From assembly GCA_013822735.1 (NCBI GenBank), contig PNKZ01000011.1, positions 124,001 through 188,000 of the forward strand: a stretch of 64,000 nucleotides of DNA, given 5' to 3'. Source of the DNA: Pirellula sp. (GTDB lineage: Bacteria > Planctomycetota > Planctomycetia > Pirellulales > PNKZ01). The notes beneath the pieces were generated by a model. The model was not told where the DNA came from. It ran no database searches and worked only from the letters and a program-made list of their open reading frames with translations. Each line of letters opens with the position of its first letter. The first letter of the stretch is position 1. Both the position numbers and the translations under genes were made by a program. Below, piece after piece: positions 27,701-35,634 of this stretch.

Positions 27701-27904
27701 CTAACTTTCCGGGCCCCCTTCGCAGCAGGTTTCCACGATCAGTCGGCAGACCGAGCATTGCAGCTTGGCCCGAATTTCCATCAGCTTGCCGCCGCACGCA
27801 GGGCACGCCGGCCGGCAAGCGGGGGCGGTCGCCGAGGAGCGCGGGACCGATTGCTCGTCGTGGGATAGGTATGATGCGTCGTTATGTTCCGCTTTGAAGG
27901 TCAT
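27701..27904 (-). CDS. Small zinc-ribbon protein
   Basis: The 67-residue protein has a polar N-terminus and a zinc-ribbon-like C-terminal half: CPACGG and CSVC separated by about 13 residues, with further Cys in ETCCEGG. The four Cys probably bind one Zn. Such mini-proteins often pair with a larger partner. It starts only 7 nt after the stop of the radical SAM gene on the same strand, so the two are likely co-expressed. The partner function is unknown. Confidence 0.65.
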   Translation of the reverse strand: MTFKAEHNDASYLSHDEQSVPRSSATAPACRPACPACGGKLMEIRAKLQCSVCRLIVETCCEGGPES

Positions 27905-27911
27905 GGGGTGC

Positions 27912-29960
27912 TCATCCGTGAAACGAAGGAACTAGCGTCGCGAGAGGGGCGAATGTTTCGTAGATGTCCAGGTCGTCGAGCGGGGCGCTCGCGGCAGGTC
28001 CGCGCCAGACGATAGAAGCGAGTTCGCCCAACGCATCGGCCCAATCGCGGCCGAGCGTTTCGCGCTCGGCCTGCGGCACGACCACGATCAATCGCTTGGC
28101 CCCCTTCGGACGCCCCGGCATCACGGCGTAGAACCGATCGAGGTACGACGTGGTTTCGAAGGCGGCGCGGAGCAATGCTTCGAGGGCTGCCACGGTAAGG
28201 CGGCGCGGGTCGGCCGTCGGTTCGAGAACAATCTGGAACGTGCCGTGGGGATTGCGTCGCACGGCTTCGGCCACCGCGGCGGCGGCCTGCGTGCGGCAGG
28301 CATCGAGATCGTCACTGCGCAACCAAACGGTGAAAGCCTGCGCCATGCGCCCGGCGGGGGGAGCAGATTCCTGTAGGGAACGCCCTCTGTGGCGTTCCGG
28401 AACGACGTCGGTGCTCGGAACGCCACGGAGGGCGTTCCCTACAGACCCGTTTGATGGAGCGTCCAATTCCACGCGCCAGCATTTCAACAAGCTTACTGAC
28501 CCCTGCCCCCTCATCCCTGACCCCTCGCCACTCCACGTGGCGTCTTCTTCAAACTCCAGCACCGGTTCTTCCCACGGGTCGAACTCGATGTCGAACAGTT
28601 CCTGCGCTTCGGTCATCAATTCGCTCATCTGCGCCATGTCGAGCGTCGGCGTGCGCATCACGTAGTACGGCGTGCGCGGCTGAAACTCCAAGCCGAGTTG
28701 GGCCGCTTCGCTGCGAAAGGCGGTGCCGGGGAGAATCGCGAGGTTGAAAACTTGGATGGAGCTGAAGAAGCGGTTGCCGTGCAAGTAGTCGAGCCCGCGA
28801 CGTACGCTCTCCATCGTGTCGCCGGGGAGGCCGATGATGAGGTCGACCTTCACGTCGATGCCGACGTCGAGCAACGACTTCACGCCGCGTTCGAACGCTT
28901 TCATGTTGTTCTTGCGATCCATCAGGTCCATCGCCAAGGGATCGATCGATTGCAGGCCGATTTCCACTTCCGAGAAGTTGGCTTGCTTCAGCAGCTTGGC
29001 GGTCGTGTCTTTAATGCCTTCGGCGCGGAGCTCGCCGAAATAGGTGAACTGGTTATCGGGATTTTCCCGAGCCAGGAGCTCGACGAACTTGTCAAAGTTG
29101 CGCCCTTGGTTGAGCGTCGGGTCGAGGAGCACGACTTCGCGCGCCCCGCGCTCCCGGGCATGGCGCAGGTTGGCGACGATCTTCTCTTCGGAGACGTAGT
29201 ACAGATCGTCGTAGCTTTTCGGGTAGTAGCAAAACTTACACTTGTAGACGCAGCCGCGAATGGTTTCGAGCAGCAGCATCTGTTCGTCGGCGGCGTCGAG
29301 AATACCGGCGAGATACGGCGACGAAATGTCGTTCAAATGCGGGAGCGGCTTGCGGAACGCCGGGGGCACGGTCATGCCGCGCACATGCAAACCGGCGATC
29401 GCCGGAAATGGGGAATGCGAAGTCGCAAACGATGAATGCAACAGCTGTTCAGCATTCAGCATTCTGCTTTCAGCAGTCTCGATGTCGTCCCCTCGCGCCC
29501 GCGTCGGGGCTAGTGTGTTGTGGGGAGATTGGGAGAGGGCTTCGAGCAACTCTGCGAACGTTTGCTCCCCTTCGCCGATCGCCGCATAGTCGACCGCAGC
29601 GTGGTTCACGGTCCACGAATTGTCGGCCGTGATCTCCGGGCCGCCGACGATGACGATCAGATCCGGGCGACGGGCCTTGAGGCGTTCGGCGATCCAGAGC
29701 GTGCGGTCGATATTCCAGAGGTAGCACGTGAAGCCGACGAGCCACGGGTCGCGCGCGAGAATCGCTTCGACGAGAGCGGCGTCGCCGAGCGTATTGGCGT
29801 CGGCGGTCGGCAGCAGGTCGATCTGGTAACGATCGCCGAGGCCGCGCAGTTCGGCGTACATCTTCAGATACGCCCCGGCCAGCGGTACGTTGCCGCGCAC
29901 CGGCGACGGCCCGGCGGGGGGAATCGGCAACTGACAGAGTAGTACGCGGCGTTTGGTCAT
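27912..29960 (-). CDS. B12-binding-type radical SAM protein with repeat-derived insertions
   Basis: The 682-residue protein has an N-terminal cobalamin-binding-like domain (about 1-142, with VIVGGPEIT and AIGEGEQTFAELLEAL) and a radical SAM core with CVYKCKFC (Cys237, 241, 244). EIGLQSIDPLAMDLMDR and DLIIGLPGDTMESV follow, as in B12-radical SAM enzymes of unknown substrate. The usual DxHxxG cobalamin ligand is not seen. Two linkers look repeat-derived: about 144-186 (repeat at 29448-29479), and about 475-545 (a CCCCTGA-rich stretch near 28497-28535 plus the palindrome at 28371-28444). The catalytic core is intact. The ATG at 29960 overlaps the TAA of the upstream DUF1080 gene (TAATG). Confidence 0.83.
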   Translation of the reverse strand: MTKRRVLLCQLPIPPAGPSPVRGNVPLAGAYLKMYAELRGLGDRYQIDLLPTADANTLGDAALVEAILARDPWLVGFTCYLWNIDRTLWIAERLKARRPDLIVIVGGPEITADNSWTVNHAAVDYAAIGEGEQTFAELLEALSQSPHNTLAPTRARGDDIETAESRMLNAEQLLHSSFATSHSPFPAIAGLHVRGMTVPPAFRKPLPHLNDISSPYLAGILDAADEQMLLLETIRGCVYKCKFCYYPKSYDDLYYVSEEKIVANLRHARERGAREVVLLDPTLNQGRNFDKFVELLARENPDNQFTYFGELRAEGIKDTTAKLLKQANFSEVEIGLQSIDPLAMDLMDRKNNMKAFERGVKSLLDVGIDVKVDLIIGLPGDTMESVRRGLDYLHGNRFFSSIQVFNLAILPGTAFRSEAAQLGLEFQPRTPYYVMRTPTLDMAQMSELMTEAQELFDIEFDPWEEPVLEFEEDATWSGEGSGMRGQGSVSLLKCWRVELDAPSNGSVGNALRGVPSTDVVPERHRGRSLQESAPPAGRMAQAFTVWLRSDDLDACRTQAAAAVAEAVRRNPHGTFQIVLEPTADPRRLTVAALEALLRAAFETTSYLDRFYAVMPGRPKGAKRLIVVVPQAERETLGRDWADALGELASIVWRGPAASAPLDDLDIYETFAPLATLVPSFHG
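28371..28444. repeat. Palindromic element, copy 1, inside a CDS
   Basis: Arms 28371-28399 and 28416-28444 are 29 nt each with one mismatch (arm start CTGTAGGGAACGCCCTC), around a 16-nt spacer. A second copy is at 43719-43797. Copy 1 is read in frame in the radical SAM gene, encoding about 25 residues (GNALRGVPST..ERHRGRSLQ). Confidence 0.9.
29448..29479. repeat. CTGAATG-type repeat, copy 1, inside a CDS
   Basis: The minus strand reads GACTGCTGAAAGCAGAATGC followed by TGAATGCTGAA. A similar sequence (GACTGCTGACTGCGGAATGC followed by TGAAC) occurs at 57376-57400. Here it is translated as ESRMLNAEQ in the linker between the two domains of the radical SAM protein. Confidence 0.6.
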
Positions 29961-30721
29961 TACTTCGACAATTCTTTGATTTCAAGATTGCGGAACTGCA
30001 CGAGCGCCGGCGGGCTCGACCATTGGCCGTCTTTCTTCGAGCCGTGATGTTGTAGCGCGATCTTGCCGGTCGGCGGGAGCTCCGGCAATCGTGCGTCTTG
30101 CAGTACCTGCTTACCGTTGAGCAGCACCGAAAGAGTCTCGCCGCGCACGGTGAGTTCGAACTTGTTCCACTCGCCGATGTTGTTGTCGGCGTTCAATTTC
30201 GGCGTCACTCCGGCGCGCACTTCCGGCGGTTGCGATGGATCCATCCGGTAGCCGTACACCTCGCCCGAACCGCACGGCCAGCACCAGATATTGATCTGCG
30301 CTTTCGACGTGCCGCGGATGTAGATGCCGGAATCGCTGTCGGGCATCGTAATGGTGATCGGCTTGCCGGCCGCGTCGAGCTTGTGGCTCCCGTCGAATCG
30401 CAAGACCGGGATCTTCGGATTCAGGTACGGCGTTTCTTTAATCCGCCATTCACAGCGGAGAACGAAGTCGCCGTATTCCTTTTCGGTCCACAGGTTCTTG
30501 TCTTTGCCGGGGGCCTCGCTCGCGGCGTCGTAATCAATCACGCCGTCGACCACGCGCCAATGCCCGTTGTCTCCTTCGGGCACGGTCCAGCCGGAGAGGT
30601 CCTTGCCGTTGAAGAGCGGCGTGAAGCCTTCTTCCGCACGCGCTTCGCCGACCCAAGCGGCGACGGCGAGAGCGGCGACGATCAGGGCGATCGCGGCAAC
30701 GCGAACGTGTTGCAGACGCAT
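29960..30721 (-). CDS. DUF1080 (3-keto-disaccharide hydrolase-like) secreted protein
   Basis: The 253-residue protein has a signal peptide (MRLQHVRVAAIALIVAAL..GEARAEE) and a jelly-roll-like DUF1080 domain: FTPLFNGKDLSGWTVPEG, YGDFVLRCEWRI, SDSGIYIRG, EWNKFELTVRG, GKIALQHHG and VQFRNLEIKEL. The domain is abundant in planctomycetes and is associated with glycan breakdown. ATG 30721 was chosen because the signal peptide begins there, although no clear ribosome site precedes it. The stop overlaps the next ATG (TAATG). Confidence 0.9.
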   Translation of the reverse strand: MRLQHVRVAAIALIVAALAVAAWVGEARAEEGFTPLFNGKDLSGWTVPEGDNGHWRVVDGVIDYDAASEAPGKDKNLWTEKEYGDFVLRCEWRIKETPYLNPKIPVLRFDGSHKLDAAGKPITITMPDSDSGIYIRGTSKAQINIWCWPCGSGEVYGYRMDPSQPPEVRAGVTPKLNADNNIGEWNKFELTVRGETLSVLLNGKQVLQDARLPELPPTGKIALQHHGSKKDGQWSSPPALVQFRNLEIKELSK

Positions 30722-30911
30722 GAGGAAGTCCCGGCGGAATGTCGATGGGCGAGCGAGCAATAACAACGGTCCATCGTATCCGCAGGGGGCAATGCGTTCA
30801 ATTCGACCAAGGTAGTCGGCCGCTCCGCGGCGGAAAAGGTCTTTGCACCGCCGTGCGTGTTTGCGAACAGTAGCGATCGCGCTTGCCGCATTTCCGCGAC
30901 GGAGTCGCGGA

Positions 30912-32480
30912 CTACGATGTGACACCGAGCAGTTCGGACGCTTCCGCGTAGCCGGCGGCCGGTTGATTGGCTTCGCTGGCCGTCACGCGGGCCAAGGCGA
31001 TGAGTTGCCGCCATTTGTGCGCCGGGCGGGCCGCGGCAAACTCTTCGCTCGTCGTGCGGTAGAACTTCTCCGCGTGGAGGGCTCCCTCTTCGCTGCAAGC
31101 GTACTTCAAGAGCGTCTCGAAGACCGGGCGAGGCGGATAGCCGAGCATGCTGATGCGGCGGACGACGGCGCAGGCCCGCTCTTGATCGTTCTCGCGGATC
31201 GAGCCGTTGAGTTCCTTGAGCAAACTCTCGGCGTCGTTGGCCGCGACGCGCTTGAGTACTTCGTCGGTCGGGCGCGGTTGCCAATTGAGGAAGTCGCCGC
31301 CCCGCTCGATGCGGTCGAGCGCCGCTTGGTAGCCGGCGAGAATCAGACAGGCGTTGCGATTGCGGTGGTTGGCCGCGGCGGCCATGGTGCGCCAAGCGTG
31401 GGCCGAGTCGCAGGCATGTACGCCGATGGAGTCGCCGTGGACGCTTCCTTCCGGCTTGCCGGCTTGCACCTGCTTCCCGGTGCGGCCGGAGTCGCGCAGG
31501 ATGAGCTCGTTCGTCGCCAGCGCAATCGCCAGACCGACGGCATCCGGCTCGAAACCTTCGGCGAGGGCTGCGGCGACGGCGTCGGCCGCGCGAGCCGGAG
31601 TTGCTTGGAAGATCGTCCGGCTGAGTTCTTCGACCCAGGCGTCTTCGGCGGCGCGCGTTCCCGCCTGCTTGCCGGCGAGCTTGTGCTGGTCGAGCAACCG
31701 AGGCAGCAGCGTGCGAATCTCCGGATGGCGTTTCCGATTCCACGCTTCTTCTTTGACGCAGTAGTGCACCGATTGCCGGAGCATGGTTTGTGCTTGTTCG
31801 AGGCCGACGATCTTGAGCATGTCGACGCAGCGCGACGCGAGCACGATGCGATGGACGTCGGCCCCTTCGGTGACCGTGTCGAGCAAGGCGTTGAACGCGG
31901 CATCGGCGTCGCCTGCCGCGGCGAGCGCGGCCTCGGCGGCTTGATAGTTGCGCTGCTCGACCGCCGCGCGCAAGCGCTCGCCGGCCTGCGCCGCGGGTTT
32001 GCCGTCGCTCGGGATCACGGTGGCGAGCTTCTCGTTCTTGCGCCCTCCCTGATCTTGGAGACGCTTCGTATTGCGATAGAGCACCTTGAGTACGGGGAGA
32101 GCGCGTCGCTCGGCAGGCAACTCTTGCGACATAGCCAAAGCCGGCGACATCGCCATGAACGTGTGGAAGCCGATGTAGTCTTCGCCGCCGAAGGTGCGCG
32201 CATTGGCCAGCGCGCCGGCCGCGATGAGCTCTTTCAGGTCCTGCCCTTGATTGAGCCGCGCCACTAAGAGCGGCAGCAGCTTATCGATGGGTGTTTCTTG
32301 CAAGAGACACACGAGTTCTTCTCGCGCGCCGAACGTCAGCGGCGTCGCTGCGGCGGCCTCCGCTTCAGCCGCGCAGGCCCGGGTGAGCCCCAGGTCGACG
32401 GCCGTGCCGTAACCGACTCCGGCAATGAGCATTCCTCGCGAAACATCGGCGAGAAACGTGCGACGATTGCTGCGGTCCAT
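30912..32480 (-). CDS. Tat-signal protein of unknown function
   Basis: The 522-residue protein begins MDRSNRRTFLADVSRGM, a twin-arginine signal followed by a hydrophobic stretch ending near ARACAAE. The mature part is almost entirely helical (Ala/Leu/Glu-rich) with conserved-looking HTFMAMSPALAM, SVHGDSIGVHACDSAHAW and NHRNRNACLI, suggesting a catalytic or metal site built from His, Asp and Cys. No domain name can be given with confidence. GGAG at correct distance supports ATG 32480. It is the first gene of a minus-strand run reaching to 22705. Confidence 0.72.
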   Translation of the reverse strand: MDRSNRRTFLADVSRGMLIAGVGYGTAVDLGLTRACAAEAEAAAATPLTFGAREELVCLLQETPIDKLLPLLVARLNQGQDLKELIAAGALANARTFGGEDYIGFHTFMAMSPALAMSQELPAERRALPVLKVLYRNTKRLQDQGGRKNEKLATVIPSDGKPAAQAGERLRAAVEQRNYQAAEAALAAAGDADAAFNALLDTVTEGADVHRIVLASRCVDMLKIVGLEQAQTMLRQSVHYCVKEEAWNRKRHPEIRTLLPRLLDQHKLAGKQAGTRAAEDAWVEELSRTIFQATPARAADAVAAALAEGFEPDAVGLAIALATNELILRDSGRTGKQVQAGKPEGSVHGDSIGVHACDSAHAWRTMAAAANHRNRNACLILAGYQAALDRIERGGDFLNWQPRPTDEVLKRVAANDAESLLKELNGSIRENDQERACAVVRRISMLGYPPRPVFETLLKYACSEEGALHAEKFYRTTSEEFAAARPAHKWRQLIALARVTASEANQPAAGYAEASELLGVTS

Positions 32481-32647
32481 GGCGGGGCTCCTGCAAGAAG
32501 ACGAGGAGACGAAACGACCGGCGCGGTATGACGGCCGTCCCTGATGGTAAAGCTCCGGTGTGTGATACGCAAAGTTTTTTGGAACGTAGATTGTTGCCCT
32601 CGGCTCGCTTGCCGCCCGATTCATTTGAAAGCCGCTTTAGGAGCGCC

Positions 32648-32667
32648 GACGATAATTGTTCATCGTC
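32648..32667. promoter_or_regulatory. Inverted repeat upstream of the HSP90-like gene
   Basis: GACGAT and ATCGTC are separated by 8 nt (AATTGTTC), about 40 nt before the start of the HSP90-like gene. It could be an operator. It does not match the CIRCE heat-shock element. No convincing promoter was placed. Confidence 0.3.
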
Positions 32668-32705
32668 TGCGACCGGGCTGTGGGAAATGTCTATCGGGGA
32701 AGTGC

Positions 32706-34523
32706 ATGAGCGGCAAGCATCGATTTCAGGTCAACTTGCGAGGCATCGTCGATCTACTGGCCAAGCATCTGTACAGCAGGCCGGAGCTATTCTTGCGTGA
32801 GCTGCTTCAGAATAGTGTTGATGCGATCACGGCGCGCAAGCGGCTTGACGACCGGTACGAAGGATCCATTCGGCTCGAAATCGCGCCGGCTGATGACGGC
32901 TTACCGACATTGACGATCGTCGATGACGGAATCGGCATGGATGAAGCGGAGTTGCACCGGTTTTTGGCGACGATCGGGGAAAGTTCGAAGCGCGACGGAG
33001 GCGCCTTCCTCGGGCAATTCGGAATCGGGATGCTGGCCGGATTCATGGTCAGCGATGAAATTATCGCCGTCTCTAAATCAGCGCGCAGTGATTCGCCCGC
33101 CGTTCAATGGCACGGCAAGGAAAACGGTACTTACGACGTTCGAACGTTGGCCGCGGATATCGAACCCGGCACCCGCGTTTCGCTTCAGTCGCGCGCGGAT
33201 TGCACGGAACTTTTCGAGCCGACGAGAATCGCGGAATTGGCGCTTCATTTCGGGAGGCTGCTGCCGTATCCGATATACGTCAATGAGCTTGGCGGCGCGG
33301 GCTCGCCGATCAACTCCGAGACGGTGCCGTGGCGCGCGTCGTTTAAAACGGAGCGGGCGCAAACCGCGGCATTGCTGGAGTACGGACGTCGTGCCTTGCG
33401 AGAAGATTTTCTCGACGCGGTACCACTGAAGTCGACCGCGGGCGGAGTCGACGGCGTAGCGTATGTTTCCGCGCACTCGGTCAATTTGGCCGCGCAGCGA
33501 AAACATCAAGTGTATTTGAAGAACATGTTGTTGAGCGACGAGGCCGAAGGACTGCTCCCGGAGTGGGCGTTCTTTGTGAAAGCGGTCGTCAACGTCGAAA
33601 GGTTGCGGCCGACGGCATCGCGCGAGGGATTTTACGTCGATGAGAGACTGGAGGCGACGCGGACGGAACTAGGCGAGTGTCTCAAGCAGTATTTGATGCA
33701 TTTGCCGCAGCGCGATCCGCAGCGCTTTGAGCGGTTTCTGGCCGTCCATCATTTGGCTTTGAAGTCGCTGGCGGCGGAAGACGACGACTGTTTTCGAATA
33801 TTCATTGATTGGCTTCCATTTGAAACGACATACGGTCGCAAGACGATTCGCGAATTGCGCGCAGATGGAGCGGAAGTTCGGTACGTAGCGGAACTTGGCC
33901 AGTTCTTGCAGATCGCCAAGGTAGCACAGGCGCAGGGGTTGCTAGTCGTCAACGCGGGCTATGTTTACGACGCCGCTTTGCTGGGGCGCGTAAGTGAGGT
34001 GTTTCCTGATTTTCAGGTGCTGCCGGTCGACGTGGCGCAATTCTCCGCCGACTTAGCCGAGCCGACCGCCGAGCAGCAGCGGTTAGGACGACAATTTCTC
34101 GACGCCGCCATGGTAAGTCTGCGGCCGTACGACTGCATAGCGGAGTTAAAGCGCTTTCAGCCGCCGGAACTGCCGGCGCTCTTCGCACCAGATCAAGAAG
34201 CACGTTTTTTTCGCTCCGTGGAACAGGCCCAAGAAACCGCGGACCCGCTCTACGGCGGAATTCTGGCGGCGTTGACGTCGCATCGATCGGCGCCTCGGTC
34301 CATCGTTTATTTCAATGTCGAAAATTCGACGGTGCGCCGTCTGCTGGGGGTCGGCGACGAACGCGTGCTGGCGCGATCTGCAGAGATTCTCTACGTGCAG
34401 TCCCTGTTGCTCGCACAACAGCCTTTGACGTCGCGCGAATTGTCGTTGCTTACCCGAGGGCTCGGCGGATTGATCGACGCGGCCGTTGAGCGAAAGGAGC
34501 AGCCCGATGTCGATGCCGTTTGA
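32706..34523 (+). CDS. HSP90-family (HtpG-like) ATPase
   Basis: The 605-residue protein keeps the GHKL ATP site: SRPELFLRELLQNSVDA (Glu31, Asn36, Asp39), IVDDGIGMDEAEL, GESSKRDGGAFLGQFGIGML and GTRVSLQ. The middle part has the HSP90 segments PIYVN and VYLKNMLLSDEAEGLLPEW, and RPTASREGFYVD, where the Arg could serve ATP hydrolysis. It differs from ordinary HtpG (NSVDA for NASDA, a divergent and short C-terminal domain, end PDVDAV rather than MEEVD), so it belongs to the divergent HSP90-family group, not the housekeeping chaperone. ATG 32706 has GGGGAA upstream. The 3' end overlaps the next gene by 17 nt. Confidence 0.85.
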   Translation: MSGKHRFQVNLRGIVDLLAKHLYSRPELFLRELLQNSVDAITARKRLDDRYEGSIRLEIAPADDGLPTLTIVDDGIGMDEAELHRFLATIGESSKRDGGAFLGQFGIGMLAGFMVSDEIIAVSKSARSDSPAVQWHGKENGTYDVRTLAADIEPGTRVSLQSRADCTELFEPTRIAELALHFGRLLPYPIYVNELGGAGSPINSETVPWRASFKTERAQTAALLEYGRRALREDFLDAVPLKSTAGGVDGVAYVSAHSVNLAAQRKHQVYLKNMLLSDEAEGLLPEWAFFVKAVVNVERLRPTASREGFYVDERLEATRTELGECLKQYLMHLPQRDPQRFERFLAVHHLALKSLAAEDDDCFRIFIDWLPFETTYGRKTIRELRADGAEVRYVAELGQFLQIAKVAQAQGLLVVNAGYVYDAALLGRVSEVFPDFQVLPVDVAQFSADLAEPTAEQQRLGRQFLDAAMVSLRPYDCIAELKRFQPPELPALFAPDQEARFFRSVEQAQETADPLYGGILAALTSHRSAPRSIVYFNVENSTVRRLLGVGDERVLARSAEILYVQSLLLAQQPLTSRELSLLTRGLGGLIDAAVERKEQPDVDAV

Positions 34524-35586
34524 GATCGAGACGTTGGTGCGAGAAGCGGATGCCCTGCCGCATTGCGAAGCACAGGTGGCGTTATACGAGCGCGCCGTGG
34601 CTCTGGCCGACAGCGTGAACGACTTGCAGGCCGGCTACGAATTGCGTTTGAAGCTCATGATGAGCGCCGTGTTCGCCGGTCGCACGGAACTAATGTTCGT
34701 CGCGTTTTCTTGGTGTAGCGCACAGTCGGATCGCAGGCCGGAGCAGTTTCCGATCAGGAATCTCTTGTGGCAATTCAAATGGTTTGTCGACAATTTGGGG
34801 GACTTTCCGCAAATCTCCCTAACGCAGATCAACGCGGCGTTTGACGACATGCGCCGCCGGTACGTCCAGCACGGCGCGTCGCTTCACGCCGTATGGAACA
34901 TACGCCGTCAGCTTTCGCTCATCCTTCGAGATTTTGAAGAAAGCGATCGTTGCCACGAGGAGTTTAAGAACTCGCGTCGCGACGAATTTAGCAATTGCAT
35001 CGCCTGCGTGTCGTCCGGGGAAATCGAATACTTTGCCGGCAGGCGCCGCTGGGAGCTCGCCGTCGAGTCGTTTGATCGGCACATCTCCGACGGAAAACGC
35101 TGTTTGACGCAACCGGCCGTGGCATACAGCCGTGTGTTGCTGCCGCTGGCGAAGCTCGAGCGCTGGGACGAGGCACGTGAGTATCAGCGTAAGGGATATC
35201 GCCTGGCGCGCAATCAATCCGGGTTTACCTTAGTGTTTGCGCGGCACCTGTACTTCGCCGCGCTGGATAACAACGTGGCGGCGGCAAAGCGAATGGCGGC
35301 ACTGCATACCGAAGCGGCGCTGCGCGCCACGTCCGTATACGATCGAATGCAGTATGTGACGGCGCTCGGAGCTTGTGCGCTCTGCATACGGCGCAGCGGC
35401 GGCGGCAAGATCACGCTGCCGCTGCCCGCAGAAATGCAATTGGCCGACGCCAAAGGAAAAGTTGACGTAGCCGCATTGCTAGAGTGGTGTCGCGCCGACG
35501 CCGTGGCAACTGCCGAGCTGTTCGACAAGCGTAACGGCAATTCTCACATCAGCCGCGAGGTCAAAGAATGGTTGTCGATGACATAG
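34507..35586 (+). CDS. Helical-repeat (TPR-like) partner of the HSP90-like protein
   Basis: The 359-residue protein is predicted all-helical with TPR-like pairs of amphipathic helices, for example HCEAQVALYERAVALADS near the N-terminus and AKLERWDEAREYQRKGYRLA near residue 225. There is no signal peptide or membrane segment. It starts 17 nt inside the end of the HSP90-like gene, with AAAGGAG seven nt before ATG 34507, so the two are translationally linked. By analogy with TPR co-chaperones it may recruit clients to the ATPase; this is inference. Confidence 0.7.
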   Translation: MSMPFEIETLVREADALPHCEAQVALYERAVALADSVNDLQAGYELRLKLMMSAVFAGRTELMFVAFSWCSAQSDRRPEQFPIRNLLWQFKWFVDNLGDFPQISLTQINAAFDDMRRRYVQHGASLHAVWNIRRQLSLILRDFEESDRCHEEFKNSRRDEFSNCIACVSSGEIEYFAGRRRWELAVESFDRHISDGKRCLTQPAVAYSRVLLPLAKLERWDEAREYQRKGYRLARNQSGFTLVFARHLYFAALDNNVAAAKRMAALHTEAALRATSVYDRMQYVTALGACALCIRRSGGGKITLPLPAEMQLADAKGKVDVAALLEWCRADAVATAELFDKRNGNSHISREVKEWLSMT

Positions 35587-35634
35587 CGTCGCAAAGCGAA
35601 GAGCTCGACGCTTAGCGCAGATTGCCGACGCGAA

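Noticed and set aside
30843-32267. Plus-strand open frame opposite the Tat-signal gene
   Set aside because: The minus-strand gene has a signal peptide and a ribosome site; this frame has neither.
32648-32667. CIRCE heat-shock element before the HSP90-like gene
   Set aside because: The inverted repeat does not match TTAGCACTC-N9-GAGTGCTAA; listed only as a generic inverted repeat.
32706-34523. Calling the HSP90-like gene htpG
   Set aside because: The N-terminal motif is altered and the C-terminus is divergent and short, so it is probably not the housekeeping HtpG.
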